Of a stretch of DNA of 42,359 nt, positions 29,679 to 39,799 are shown in pieces; positions within the stretch are counted from its first letter, which is position 1, and each line of letters opens with the position of its first letter. The translations under genes were made by a program, and so were the position numbers. Source of the stretch: Acanthaster planci (Eukaryota > Echinodermata > Asteroidea > Valvatida > Acanthasteridae); NCBI RefSeq assembly GCF_001949145.1, contig NW_019091597.1, positions 89,030-131,388 of the forward strand. The letters run 5' to 3'. The notes under the pieces were generated by a model that worked only from the letters and a program-made list of their open reading frames with translations, did no database searches and was not told where the DNA came from.

Positions 29679-31595
29679 CATCTAACATGGCACTTTCCAA
29701 CCGAACCGACCCACACTTTTAGGTTCGGATGTTAAGCTTTGATATGACATGGCATGGATAGCAAATGGAAATGCATGCAATTGCAAGAAACGTTGAGACA
29801 AAAAAACAACAACATACAACGGACACAGGATAACAAGTTATACTCGTGCTAGCTGGGGACTGTACATGCACACATGCAAGTAAAAAATCAATGAATTTAT
29901 CATGTAAAGTTACAATGTACATGTACACGTACATGTAGGTATGGCATTTTAGCAGCCTCACAATACTAAATTCTCACTACATTTGTGCTTATACATGCAT
30001 ATTCAGAAAACATTATGCATGCAAATCTCCAAGATGCACACCCTTACATTCTATACTTGGCCAATGAAGTTAAAAATGGACATTCAAAATGAATTTTGAT
30101 TGGATGCTGATTGCAGTCAGACTCCCGCTCAATCGACGGCATCTCCAGGGGAAAATATATTTTTGGCCATTCGCATACAGGTACCCCCCCAATTTACACG
30201 TGACGTCTTCTTCATTCTTGCTGTTGGCTGAGACAATAATGAAAAGGATGTTCTAAGCTTGGGGACGGGGGATTGAGAGATTTCTAACCAGGAATTTGGC
30301 ATACACATGTAGACTGTAGATCAAAAAGTGCAATGTAAGATTTAATTTGAAGAAAGTGAGAATGAGTATTTCCTCAACTAAAAATACACTGAAAGCTGGC
30401 CAAAGCAAGCCGGTCGAGGTGATCACCACCCGCTGCAATATCAGTTCATGTCAGCGTCTGCCCCTGTGCACCTTTTTACTGATCCAGCCCATGCACGTGC
30501 AGAAAAGCTTGCCTTCGATATCACGCGTCACGCGGCAGTCAACTGTGTACATGCATGACATGACCTGCCCAGCGATTAAGCACATAGGTGGCTGGGGAGC
30601 TACAGCCGTACTATGCGGGTGGCCCGTTAGCCGTGACGCTGTCTGCGGGAGAAATTGTGGGACAAGGAAGTTCGTCCTCAAAACTGGGGTGAATTATTCC
30701 AGATTATCCTGTGGATTTAGTATGGTTTGGATGGCCCGGTTCTTGCCTATTTGTTAGGGCTTATGGGCCGGCGGTACAAAACTGCCTTGAGGACTTTTAA
30801 TCAGTAAACGCTTCTGTGCTCTTGATGAATGGCTAACATCGGTCTATGAGTGTTGCCATCTTGAATTTTTAGTGCTAGTGCGATTGATTTTGTGCATGCA
30901 GAAAACAGTCACTTCCGCTTAAATTTGTCATTAAGGACTAATTGAACGGTAACTATACCAATAAAACTTCAGTTCTTTATTATAACTAAACTACTCCAGA
31001 CACGTGTATCGTTTGTATTCAAACAATTCATTGCTTTATTTGTCCAAAATGTTGCTTAATGGGTGCAGAAATACCTCCACACACCAATACATTAAAGCCA
31101 ATTCCAACTTGTGGAACGTTAAAGGAAGATGAGTGACATTTCCCCCCAAACCGCTCCTTTATTAGGTAATATGTGAATTTACCCAACAGGACTCTGCGGT
31201 TTGTTGCACACCTTTTCTCCACCGTTGAAGCATGGTTAAAATGGGAGATTGTTTGTTTGGACTGTGGATGGACCAGAGGAGGATTAAGGCTTGAATAAAA
31301 AAGGGTGGTGGGTTCGGTTGAAACACGGTTAAAATGGGGCGAATATTTTGGCTTTGAGCTATGCGGTTAAAATGGGGTTAAAATCAGGGTGGAAAACATT
31401 TTAACCAAGGAATGACATTTAACCTTATTTTAACCGATCCAATTTCATAGTGTTTAGTGTATGTGTTTAATGTTTTGCTCACAGTTAGCGTGTTTTCATG
31501 TAAACTTTGATGTTTTCCCTATATACATGTAGCAATATGGAAAACTCAAGAATTCAAAGATTGGCATCAATTGACACGTCCATCAGGAATCACGC
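29679..31595. other. Spacer with a GC-richer ORF-like patch
   Basis: Mostly featureless. A 136-codon + strand frame lies at 30,347-30,757 and is also open on the minus strand (30,451-30,681). Openness on both strands with no recognised domain suggests base composition and not a gene. GGTTAAAATGGG-type words cluster at 31,230-31,440. Confidence 0.45.
31226..31440. repeat. Cluster of TTAAAATGGG words
   Basis: GGTTAAAATGGG or a close variant occurs at about 31,232, 31,328, 31,369 and 31,376, and the inverse TTTTAACC at about 31,399 and 31,430. Spacing is irregular, so it is not a clean tandem array. It could be a set of binding sites or a decayed repeat. Confidence 0.45.
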
Positions 31596-31604
31596 GAAGG
31601 AAAA

Positions 31605-31951
31605 GGAAGCGACTTAATACTAGCCCGTGAAACCTGGTGCGCTGCTTTTTTTCAGTAGCTGGGGTGACCAATGATTCATGAAGAGGGGACAATGCAATAC
31701 ACCATTTGAGACATTTCAAAAACGGAATCCATTACGTCGCTTCGACAGCTTAGTTGGTAGTGATTTGAACTACAGATCCATAGTCCCTGGTTCGAATCCG
31801 ACCCATTTGTGCTATTCATTTTCCAATTTTATCATTGTGTTTGGGATTTCCTTTTTCAATTGATGCAGAAACAGAGTCCAAGCATGAACCCTCTAAGCGT
31901 CTTGAGAAAAATAGCAGACCAGGTTTCACGGGTTGGTATCTAGTCACTTCC
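31605..31951. mobile_element. 347-bp TIR element with 9-bp TSD and tRNA-like core
   Basis: The ends GGAAGCGACTTAATACTAGC (left, 31,605) and the inverse of GGAAGTGACTAGATACCAAC (right, ending 31,951) continue into a shared CCCGTGAAACCTGGT, giving about 39-bp inverted repeats. GAAGGAAAA flanks both sides (31,596-31,604 and 31,952-31,960). A 9-bp duplication is typical of Mutator-like elements, though the purine-rich site makes chance matches easier. A tRNA-like segment sits inside (31,741-31,805). No transposase is encoded. Confidence 0.65.
31741..31805 (+). ncRNA. tRNA-like segment (not a functional tRNA gene)
   Basis: An A-box-like TTAGTTGGTAG (about 31,750) and a perfect B-box GGTTCGAATCC (about 31,789) have correct tRNA spacing, with an anticodon-arm-like ACTACAGATCCATAGT between. 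The acceptor stem does not pair, so it is a tRNA-derived pol III promoter, probably of SINE origin, carried within the inverted-repeat element. It could still be transcribed by RNA polymerase III. Confidence 0.55.
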
Positions 31952-31989
31952 GAAGGAAAAGAAGGACGAATATGGTGGCGGTCCCACTA

Positions 31990-33070
31990 TGCCTCATGGC
32001 TTTATACCAAATGCACTGCCGTTGATCAAGTTTTTAGGGAATTGAATCATAAAAATGGGTAGGTTGAGTGCAGTGCACTAAGAAAATAGACAGAAAGGCA
32101 TCCTGAGCATGCCCGTCCAATCGGAATGTAGGGCATCTGTGGTTCATGCACAGAGGGAGAGAAACTCTCACGCAGAATGCCAGGTGTCGAGTGTTGTTTG
32201 GAGAAACGAAGAGGTCAATGTGAGACTGCTCTATCATCTTGAGGAGAGTTCGTCTGCCACTACGTTGTCGGACCCTGACATGTGGATTGTCTGCAGGTTA
32301 ACTGCCCTTGCCCTTTCCGATGATGTGGCTTTGATGGCAGTGCGAAAGAAGAGGCAAGAAAGCTGCAAGACTTACTCATAGATGGATATGGCATTATCAT
32401 CCAGAGCCCCTAGCATGACTATAGTGAGGTCTGGATGGAAAGGAGACTCTCTTCTCACCTCCACGGAATCGACCTCGATAAGGGAGAAAGAAATGAAATA
32501 GGTCAGAGACCATGACTTCATGTAACCTAAACAAAGTTGGTTTCAGTCTTTATTGAGAAAAGAATTCCTAATGGAAGGCTTGCTAAGTCGGATGCATGTT
32601 GTCTTTAGTGGCAGTGTGTAACTCCAAAACATGTGGAAGGGTGTTGAAGACATTCATGTCAAATTGAAAGTAAGCAATGTCCCGTACCCAACAAGGCCGC
32701 TAGTGCCCCAGCGGCAACAGAAGACTTTGATCGTTTCCACGCATTTACGAAAGCATTTATTTCAGAAACGGACAGGACCTGAGTACCCCCTACGTTTCAG
32801 CCACAATGCAGCTGGGCATTATTTGACGGACCTCATAACAGTCACAGTGAACAGACTTTGGACACGCCAACTTTAAAGTAAACACACACCAGACAGTGTG
32901 CGGGGCATGGCAGGGCGGCAGAGCAGAATCTGTGGTCACATACAGAAAATGGTCGTTCTGTGGATCACAGGGTTGTACATGGTGAGCCGCAGTGGGAATA
33001 GATTCACAAATTTCTTCCGGAGGGCCCCTTGGGGAAACTCTGGATAACAGGGTGCCAAGGGGCATGTAAA
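31990..33070 (-). pseudogene. Second DIRS-like RNase H remnant
   Basis: On the minus strand, HMSGSDNVVADELS (about 32,241-32,290) matches the end of a DIRS or gypsy RNase H domain. It is followed by SHIDLFVSPNNTRHLAF and DGHAQDAFLS, the DIRS-specific block after RNase H. A more decayed VTTDSALPP near 32,910-32,940 could be the RNase H start (TTDAS...). Stops and frame changes are numerous, and 32,390-32,630 does not fit, so it may be an insertion. It differs in sequence from the DIRS element at 20-25 kb. Confidence 0.5.
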
Positions 33071-34284
33071 AATGCCAATGGCTTGAAGATTATTAGGTTC
33101 GGATGCCAGAGGATTCAGACTGGAGTGACGCAGCGATGGTTAAGCATAATGAAGGGAAGAGCTAAAAATGATGGGAAGAATGACTGGCAAATACTATTTG
33201 CTCATTCCTGTCTGGGTGCTCGGTGACGTAGTCTCAAAAGCCAGTAGACTGAGGCCTGTAGTGGTCATTAGGGATTACCAGGTAAGGTGTGGACTCACTT
33301 CCCTGTGGTCTGGGCAGGCCTACCGGTGACAGCAAGAGCCACCCCCAGAAGTCTGTGACAGAGACTCGGAATTGGGTTCGCATATCGATGGCGTATTCAT
33401 CGGAGCAGCGATCGGGTCAGTTGGCCCAGAAAGTGCTACTGTCTGGATTATGTCTGGATGCCCAAGCCGTAGACGTTGGACGACAGGAGGTATATGACAC
33501 GTGACAGCCACCTGGATACTTGGGGAGGTGGCTCATGTTCATCTGATGGACTATCATAATACATGTACTGTCAAAGACAAACAGTCAAAGAAGAGCTTTG
33601 ATAACACAAGGTCAATTTTGGATCACAAGTCTTTGTTTTTTGTTTTCCATAACTGATAACACAACGTAACTTTTATAATAAGATAATTTGTAAAGTTCCA
33701 AGTTCCACTGTCGAGGTGATGAGCGATGAAAATCAGGGCTCATTGATGGATAGGAAGACTGACATCTACGGCACAGAAGTAAGGTCTTTGAATTTCAGGC
33801 TTTTCATTGTGAAAGACTGCAATAAGTGGAAATGCTTGCAGTAGCACCATGCGAAGGAATATATCTCTTGTATGTGTGGTTCTGAAAAGAACCAGGAGTA
33901 TACTCAACTTTTTGGACTGCATGCTCAGTCTGTCGTCAGGAGATGAGGTCTTGATGATCGGAGCAGTGCCTCTTCTTGGGTTTCGAAGAACTTGATGTAG
34001 GAGGAGCACTTGTGCTTGCCTTTCCCAGTGGTGGGTGACCCAATAGCAGAGGTGTGCAGAAGGGCCGCAGAAGGTGGAACGCCCGGGGAATGTTCCAAGT
34101 CGAGGTCAGCAGGAACTTACAGAATTCTGGGCAGAGGACCAGAGTAGTGAGCTTTAGGTTGTGTTTTTATAAGTCTGTCCAGTCTATAAGTCAAGGCCGT
34201 AAGGAGGTTTCACTAAGCGTCCTGAACAGTCACGACATCAGTCGGTTGAGCACATGGTGTCTTGGACGAAGATGGAGAGGGTGT
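33071..34284. other. Unassigned stretch beside gypsy-2 3' end
   Basis: This should contain the gypsy-2 3' LTR, but I could not find any segment matching the 5' LTR at 38,007 onward, nor a polypurine tract. Either the 3' LTR is deleted or very diverged, or other insertions obscure it. No gene was recognised. Confidence 0.45.
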
Positions 34285-35408
34285 TTATGATGAGTTAGAC
34301 TGTGAAGACTTGGGAGTCGGAGGAGTTGGAAGTGTCTGCTCCGTCACATCAGAAGAAGATGGAGAAAGCGGTGCTGGAAGCTGTGATGGAGGGGTTGGGG
34401 TTGGGTTGGGTGTGTTTACCAGAGCTGAGCGGTTGCGACGGACTGTGCCACAATTGGTTTCAATGATGTAGGATTGTGGCTGTGGTGTCTGGATTATGAC
34501 TGTTCCATGGCGATCTTGATCTCTGATCCACACAGTGTCACCTGGCTGTAGTTTGGGCAACTCTCTTGCTCAGTGTCAGAAATTGAAGTTGTGTTGTTGG
34601 TTGTCCCGGTAGATTTCTTCCTTCTGTTGGACTTTCTGGTGGAGCTCAGGCTGGGCCTTTGGAAGGAGATTGATGGAAGTATTGGCAGTTGAGTGCGAAG
34701 CTTTCTACCCATCAATAACTCACTTGGTGAATTATGAATTTGTAGGTCTTAGCAAATTGTTGGAATGCGTGAGCGCTAAACTGTGGACCATTTTAAGATA
34801 CCACCAGGTCCAATATCCCGCGCACTGCGAAGACTTCCTTCAGAGCTCGGATCACAGTTTCGGCAGATTGGTCATTTGAGAGAGACTTAATCTCTATCTA
34901 GCGCGAGTAGTAGTCCACCACAATAAGGAAGCTTTTCCCTTGGTACTCAAACAAATCCATGCCCAGTCTTTGCCAAGGACGGGATGGAAACGATGCTGCC
35001 ATGAGAAGCTCGCGTTGTTCTGGTCGGTGTTTAGTGCAGGTAGAACACTTGGTATCCTCACTTGGTGTCCTCAATGCTTTTGGAGATACCTGGCCACCAA
35101 AAAGATGTACATGCTCTGGTTCGGCATTTGGTGATTCCCAGATGACCTTGACAGATGCAGTCAAGCGTCTCCAATCTCATGGCTCTGGGGATGAAGATGC
35201 GATAATCATATAGAAGAAGAATGTCGACTATTGCGAGATGGCTCCTGCTTTCCCAGTACTGGTGGAGTAATGGTGAGTGCGGCACAAATGAGGGCCCCCC
35301 GTTTAGGCAGTAGTCCTTGATTTGTGCACATTCTTCATTGGCTGTTTGGGCTTCAGCAATGTCGATTAGGCATTGTGTACTTGCAGGGAGTGTAGTCATC
35401 ATGTGCAT
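34285..35408 (-). pseudogene. gypsy-2 integrase
   Basis: The N-terminal zinc-binding region reads ...QGHLGITKCRTRACTSFWWP (about 35,090-35,180), then CSTCTKHRPEQRELL, the usual HHCC layout. The core has WQRLGMDLFEYQGKSFLIVV with the first catalytic Asp (about 34,915-34,975). At the second catalytic position, where SDNGPQF is expected, the sequence reads VVS-stop-NGPQFSAHAF (about 34,775-34,820): the Asp codon is TAA. The C-terminus includes LQPGDTVWIRDQDRHGTVII, then a Pro/Ser/Thr-rich tail ending at 34,285. Integrase would join cDNA ends to target DNA; this copy cannot. Confidence 0.85.
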
Positions 35409-36580
35409 AGCAAAACTTTCGACTTCGTTGATCAGTATGGAGTCGCTTTCATCTGGTTTTCGACAGGGGCACGGGACAATGCGTCAGCCAAAGTCTGGTG
35501 CTTGCCTGGTACATACCTGGACCGACGGGCCAAATCGCATCGACTTAGTCGGAAACGAAGTATGCGTGGGGGCATTTTGGACAGTTCCTTTGTCTGCAAG
35601 AGGGACATAAGTGGCTTGTGGTCTATCTCACAGGTGAAGTGTAGCCCCAGTGTGTAGTCAGAGAATTTTTCGCGCGCCCATGTTGCGGCTTCTCATTGAC
35701 TGGGTTTCATGTCTCTGTTTTGCTGAGAGAGCGTGAGGCGTAGCAAATTGGAAAGTGTTCTCCATCATCTTGTTTTGGGAGCAACACAGACCTGATACCA
35801 AATGACGATGCATCAGTGGTGATGAAGGTGGGACGTTTGGGGTCATAGTGAGCGAGTACTTCAGGTGAAATAAGCATGGTTTTCACCTGTTGGAAGGATC
35901 TCTGCTGTGCCTCACCCCAGTACCATGCTGTGTCTTTTCGGAGCAGCTGGCGTAGTGGATCATTGATCTCTGCCATCCGGGGAACGAATTTCCCAAGTTG
36001 GTTAACCATTCCCATAAATCGCTGCAGTTCAGTGATGTTCGATGGGACTGGAAATCCTGCGATGGCTGTAGTCTTGTGTTGGTCAGCATGCTGGCCAACT
36101 GCGTCATTCACATGACCCAAGAACTTGATAGTGCCTTTGGAGAATTCGCATTTCTCATTGAGGGTTAGGCCAGCTTTCTGAGGGCACTTTAAGACTGCCC
36201 GTACACACTGGTCATGTTCAGCTTGGTTGGCGCAATGGACAAGGACGTCATCCATATGGCAGATGACACCGTCAAGGTCAACGAGGATGCTTGACATAGT
36301 TCGCTGGAAAATCTCTGGTGCGGAACTGATGCCAAAAGGTAGCCGGTTGAAGCAGTACTGGCCTGAGGGTGTGATGAATGTGGTCAGCAGCTTTGATTCC
36401 TTGTCGAGTGGCAGTTGCCAAAATCCACTTTTGGCGTCGAGTTTTGAGAAGATTCGACTCTGGCCAAAATTAGCGAGACTTTCATTGACTGAGGCCGTGG
36501 GATGAATCTCACGTTGAACGCATTTGTTCAGCTGGGTCAGGTCACCACAGATGCAGTATGATCCATTTCATTTAGGAACA
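35409..36580 (-). pseudogene. gypsy-2 reverse transcriptase and RNase H
   Basis: RT is largely readable: SKLDAKSGFWQLPL (motif A Asp), LPFGISSAPEIFQ (motif B), CHMDDVLVH (motif C, about 36,230-36,260; the HMDD form is a known variant), then TLNEKCEF and FLGHV. RNase H follows with FITTDASSFGIRSVL (near 35,785-35,830), IDHKPLMSLL and VPGKHQTLADALSRAP, ending near 35,460. The 35,707-36,297 part is a clean 196-codon frame. An in-frame stop (VPK-stop-NGSY) near 36,565 and further breaks near 35,700 disrupt it. RT copies the RNA genome to DNA. Confidence 0.9.
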
Positions 36581-36581
36581 G

Positions 36582-37200
36582 TTACCATAGATGAGCACCA
36601 AGTTGTTGGCACTCTGACTGGAGAAATGACTCCTTGTTGAAGCATGAAATGTATCTCCTTTTCCACCTGTGGCAGTAGGGGTGGGGCACTTTACGCGGTG
36701 TGTACAAGCATACCGGCTTAGCATCAGGACACAAGGTGATGTTATTTGGCGTTGAAAGTTTTCCCAGGCCAGGGAACTCTGCTCGGAAGTTGGGAAGTGA
36801 TTTCTGTTTCACCTCATTGACCCTTGCTACAAATCCAAAATCTACGCATGCTCGTTTACTGAGTAGCGAACATCGCTGGTTCCGAATAACATAAAGTCGA
36901 TCAGTGATTTCCTTCTGGCCATGCTGCATGGTTGCGGTCGGCATACCAGTCACGGGAAGTGGGATACCACCTGGACCACGGAGGGACTGATTTGTCTTTT
37001 TGAGTTTTACTCCGCTGAGCCATGGTTCTGTGTCACTGATGACGGACACTGTCGCCCCCGTGTTGAGCTTAAAACGGGTACGGTGTCCATTTACGGAGAT
37101 GTGTGTGCTCCAGTAGTTGACAATTTCACCAAGGAAGGGAATGTCATCATCGGGTGTGTCTTGCACTTCATGGACCTTTGTAGTGCTGCGTTTAGGGGCA
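36582..37200 (-). pseudogene. gypsy-2 aspartic protease and linker
   Basis: A 194-codon frame (36,582-37,166) contains FKLNTGATVSVIS near 37,050-37,085, the retropepsin active site, but the catalytic Asp is Asn (AAC for GAC). It is followed by ...RGPGGIPLPVTG and LPNFRAEFPGLGKL, the linker toward RT (TPRKVPHP). Retropepsins need one Asp from each subunit, so this copy should be inactive. The change is a single transition, as expected of decay in a dead copy. Confidence 0.85.
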
Positions 37201-37959
37201 GGGGCACTGCGACAAACAGTCTTGAAGTGGCCTTTTTTCTGGCAGTTGTCACATACTGCATCCTTTGCAGGGCATTGCAGGCGTGAATGACGAGTTCTGC
37301 CACACCATTTGCATGTCCCGGAGGCTGGATCTTGTTTTGGCTGTAGGGGCTGGCTTTTTGGCTTTGGTTGTCGGATGCAGCTTTGCGTTTGGTGACCTGG
37401 TCAACGTTTACGGGCTTCATGTCACCCCTAACAATGCCACAAATGTCCTTTCGTGCCTCGGCCTGGCGGCATAGCTGGACCGCTTTATCAAGTGTGAGGT
37501 CCACTTTTGACTGCAGGTGGTCAATTTGTCATCCACCACCCCAACAACTATTCTGTCTCTGATGAGGCCATCTTTTAGCTCAAAATATTGACAGTTGTCA
37601 GCCAATCTGTACAGATCTTGTATGAAAGCATCAATGGGCTCGCCTGGCTTTTGTGTGCGTTTGTTGAAGCGAGCTCTTTCCACTATCACATTTCGCCTGC
37701 CTTCATAATGTTCGTTCAGAGTCTTTTTGACGTGATCATACGTTGCTGTTTCCTCATTGATTTTGAGGGTAATCAGGATATCGTCAGCACAATCCCCCAT
37801 GGAATATGGCAGTGTGCTCACCTGTTCCTGGTCTAGCTTTGTGTTGAGGCCGGAGGCGATCCAATATCGTTCAAAACGCTTGATCCATTTTGGCCACAAT
37901 TCACATTGGTTTGGCCTGTTGCTGCCATCAAACTTCCCTGGCAGGGGGAGCTGGGTCAT
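37201..37959 (-). pseudogene. gypsy-2 gag with two zinc knuckles
   Basis: Gag starts with MTQLPLPGKFDGSN at 37,959, 35 bases downstream of the likely primer binding site. The 37,417-37,959 frame is the capsid-like region (KWIKRFERYW, TYDHVKKTLNEHY, FIQDLYRLADNC). A frame change near 37,520 leads to LDKAVQLCRQAEARKDI and a basic linker. Two intact CCHC zinc knuckles follow, CKWCGRTRHSRLQC and CDNCQKKGHFKTVC (about 37,214-37,315), which would bind RNA. Gag runs directly into the protease. Confidence 0.9.
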
Positions 37960-37993
37960 AAGTTAAGTAGCCATGCTGTGGGTCTGTGTTTAG

Positions 37994-38006
37994 ACCGCTG
38001 CCACCA
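37994..38006 (-). promoter_or_regulatory. Primer binding site, tRNA-Leu type
   Basis: On the + strand this reads ACCGCTGCCACCA, identical to the 3' end (with CCA) of animal tRNA-Leu(AAG) as I know it. On the minus strand it follows directly after the LTR end ...ATTACA as TGGTGGCAGCGGT, the standard position for priming minus-strand cDNA. Its placement fixes the LTR/internal boundary at 38,006/38,007. Confidence 0.8.
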
Positions 38007-38640
38007 TGTAATATTGGGTTTTATCAATGCTATTACATGTAGTTGATAAGGCATAATCCTACAATCTATCTGATCAATGTTGAACAGCAGCTGGTGGTCT
38101 TCAGAGTCCTCTGGGTAATGGCAGTCGAAGGGCGTAGTGTACTTTACAATGACTGTCTGGTATCTTGACAGCGACCACCTAAAGTCAACAGGCTGAGGCC
38201 TATTATCGGTAGGGTAAACATGGGCTGGGATGAATCTCATGGTACCAATGGTAATAACCTACAGGATGCACGTACAAGAAAAACTGAAGGACAGAACACA
38301 AACTATACATGAAAAGAAGTCTCTTACCAACATAAAATCAAGGTAATACTTTATTCAGAAAGGAATAATGGATGATCAAATTGACAAAGAACTGTGCAGA
38401 GAAAATGGAAACTTGATCAATCCAAGATGCCTAAAAGACACAGCCATTACATTACGAGAAAAGAAGGAGGAACATGGCGGCGAGGCCGCATTGCACTGTG
38501 GGCAGTAAGGATGCACCTCGGATGATCAAATCTTTTCAGCAAATAATAATAATAGGCATATAGGAAATTTACATTTGTAGCGACTGGGTAGGTAGAGTGC
38601 CGTAGACGAAGTTGGCAAACAAAACGAACTTTGTGGTAAC
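38007..38640 (-). repeat. gypsy-2 5' LTR (outer end uncertain)
   Basis: The inner edge is the TGTAATATTGGG at 38,007 on the + strand, next to the primer binding site; on the minus strand the LTR therefore ends in ACA. A polyadenylation signal AATAAA lies on the minus strand at 38,350-38,355, suitable for an R region. With no second copy visible in the window, the outer boundary cannot be set; 38,640 is a working estimate within usual LTR lengths. Confidence 0.6.
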
Positions 38641-39429
38641 TCATTTTTTGAAAAGAATCCTAACTTGTCAAATTTGAGAAAAGGAAAAAATTAAAGAACA
38701 AACCACCAGTTTAGCCAAGGGCATGTGTGAAACCTAGAATCTTCTGCATGAGTAACTGGCCTTCAAACTTTACTGATTGGATCAAGAAAATAATTTCACA
38801 GTTGAATTTGATCAGAGTTGAATCCCAAATTCTATCAGCAGGGCGTAGCGTACGTATTGGCGTATTTTACCCAATGGAAATCGAGAATACGAAAATAACT
38901 TAGCGTAAAAATGCATTCATTTTGGCCCTCAATACTTTAAAAACACTACGTTTTTTATGGTAGGACATCAAATATGTTGCAAGCAGAGATGCCACTAGCC
39001 TATGCCACAAAAATCTGAAAATCAACATATCCACAGGGCTTCGCACGGTGTCAGTTTTATACGTATTAATGCATGGGTCTGCGTGCATGTAATGTACACA
39101 ACGTGCATCTTCATCGTGTAGTCACCTATAAAAATAAAAAAGTTCTTTCTTGATCATCGCTGGTCGATCACAGAAATGAGTTGCAGCCTCCATGTAGGCC
39201 AGCCTGCTGTTTTTTACTCAAAAAGATACATACTTTTTTTTTTTAGTTTGCCCGATCAGGCAGGCCATGTCATAAATTTGCTTGATCAAATTGGATCAAC
39301 ACTTGCCAAAGATTAATTTAAATAAGGCCTACTGCATACATGTACATCATGTAGTCTTTTATTAGGCCAAAAAAATACATGTTAATGTAATGTTGTGCTG
39401 TGCATGCCTCTCAAAAATTGGATCGGTAG

Positions 39430-39645
39430 GTTGGAGCATTTTTTTATTTGGGGTAAATTTTGTGCTGATTGAATGGCATCAGTAGGGTAGAAAGCTTTCA
39501 AAAGTATCTCAAAAAGTGAAAAACACCTGTTTTAATCTCTGTAAAAATCATAGCAATTCTTAAAAAAATTATGAACAATTCAGGCAATCACGATGGCAAA
39601 CTGGCCAACAATGTCCGTGTATCGCGTGGTAAGCAATACACCCTT
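39430..39645 (+). repeat. MSVYRVV leader sequence, copy 3
   Basis: This matches the minus-strand copy at 22,930-23,230 over about 200 bases (GTGCTGATTGAATGGCAT ... CTCAAAAAGTG ... AACACCTGTTTTAATCT ... TGGCCAACAATGTCCGTGTA). It ends CGCGTG|GTAAGC. It sits just upstream of the hAT transposase pseudogene on the same strand, the best evidence that the repeat is a hAT 5' region. Confidence 0.6.
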
Positions 39646-39799
39646 GTGTACAAAATATGCGCCTGGTTGAAAAAATTTCCTCGTAAATTTGTTTCATTTT
39701 CGGATTTTGAATTTTTTTATTGGCCTAGGCCTATTTTGTTTTATTTTCTTTTTCAATTTATATTTAATTCTCTTTGTGCATGTTTCCTGTTTTACAGCT

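Noticed and set aside
30347-30757. 136-codon + strand ORF
   Set aside because: Also open on the opposite strand, no domain, no convincing splice or polyadenylation context.
31741-31805. Functional tRNA gene
   Set aside because: A and B boxes are present but the acceptor stem does not pair and the segment lies inside a mobile element.
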